Assembly: GCA_034717835.1 (NCBI GenBank)
Contig: JAYELZ010000040.1
Span: forward strand, 1-23,791
Length of the DNA stretch: 23,791 nt
Reading direction: 5' to 3'
Source of the DNA: G713 sp034717835
GTDB taxonomy: Bacteria; Chloroflexota; Anaerolineae; B4-G1; SLSP01
In this document: piece after piece, positions 23,708 through 23,791 of the stretch
Layout: each line of letters opens with the position of its first letter
Numbering within the stretch: position 1 is the first letter of the stretch
Position numbers and translations under genes: made by a program
Notes under the pieces: model-generated
What the model was told of the DNA's origin: nothing
The model's input: the letters and a program-made list of their open reading frames with translations, nothing else
Database searches by the model: none

Positions 23708-23743
23708 TCGCTTTTTCGCACACTCGCCTTCTCGCTCCCTCGC
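23708..23743 (+). repeat. Five TCGC units at exact 8-bp spacing
   Basis: TCGC occurs at 23708, 23716, 23724, 23732 and 23740, each separated by four variable bases, ending directly at the stop codon of the next gene. Confidence 0.85.
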
Positions 23744-23791
23744 TTACAGATCATAATAGAGTTCTATCTCATACGGATGTGGCCGGTCCCG
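23744..23791 (-). CDS. glnA: C-terminal end of a probable glutamine synthetase (cut by window edge)
   Basis: Only the last 15 codons and a TAA stop are inside the window: RDRPHPYEIELYYDL. Type I glutamine synthetases end in a very similar HPxEFELYY-type tail, so this is probably glnA, which makes glutamine from glutamate and ammonia. The call rests on these few residues only. It runs in the same direction as the phosphohexomutase, 230 bp upstream of it. Confidence 0.55.
   Translation of the reverse strand, partial: RDRPHPYEIELYYDL

Noticed and set aside
23533..23743. CRISPR array
   Set aside because: The repeated units are 7-15 bp with no uniform spacers, far from the 24-37 bp repeats and 30-40 bp spacers of CRISPR.

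Overview
The window looks like a chromosomal segment of a member of the Chloroflexota, probably Anaerolineae-like. The pointers are: a family 5 solute-binding lipoprotein whose mature N-terminus is the Val/Glu/Lys-rich linker ending in 'TATPE' that is typical of the phylum; a secreted protein with two 'FGYPLTE...VQYF' repeats; intergenic hairpin and short-period repeats of a kind I associate with these genomes; and strong GGAGG ribosome sites mixed with short or leaderless starts. The assignment is inference from these features, not from a marker-gene search.

Layout. (1) 1-2258: a Rel/RelA-type (p)ppGpp synthetase on the plus strand with its own promoter, ending in a bidirectional terminator. 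(2) 2340-4689, minus: the RNase P RNA gene with a clear promoter, then rpsF-rpsR (S6, S18) with its own promoter and a possible S6:S18-binding leader, then a membrane-anchored parvulin-like protein. (3) 4709-9321, minus: five genes in one direction (unknown two-helix membrane protein, acylphosphatase, FecR-like/lectin-like membrane protein, HypE/AIR-synthase-like protein, membrane metallophosphoesterase), interrupted by a cluster of palindromic repeats at 5923-6023. (4) 9350-16253, minus: a complete oligopeptide ABC importer operon (binding lipoprotein, two permeases, two ATPases) behind a near-consensus promoter and a leader of about 300 nt. (5) 16386-18878, plus: a cytoplasmic REC-GAF-histidine kinase overlapping an OmpR-type response regulator, divergent from the importer. 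(6) 19033-21865: a very basic 60-residue protein, the secreted repeat protein, a GAF protein and a TIM-barrel sugar isomerase-like protein with a probable leaderless transcript. (7) 22089-23791, minus: a phosphoglucomutase/phosphomannomutase preceded by three different short-period tandem repeats, then the last 15 codons of a probable glutamine synthetase.

How the parts may fit. The importer and the two-component pair share a 533-bp divergent control region, so control of peptide uptake by the kinase pair is plausible but unproven. The ribosomal, RNase P and stringent-response genes form a housekeeping block. Several proteins keep their family fold but lack key residues: the Rel hydrolase site, both parvulin histidines, the phosphoesterase GNHD motif, and one cysteine of the GAF/methionine-sulfoxide-reductase type protein. 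The items I rate most worth checking are the synthetase-only Rel, the long importer leader with its misplaced perfect Shine-Dalgarno sequence, the HypE-like/acylphosphatase cluster, and the small basic protein flanked by direct repeats.
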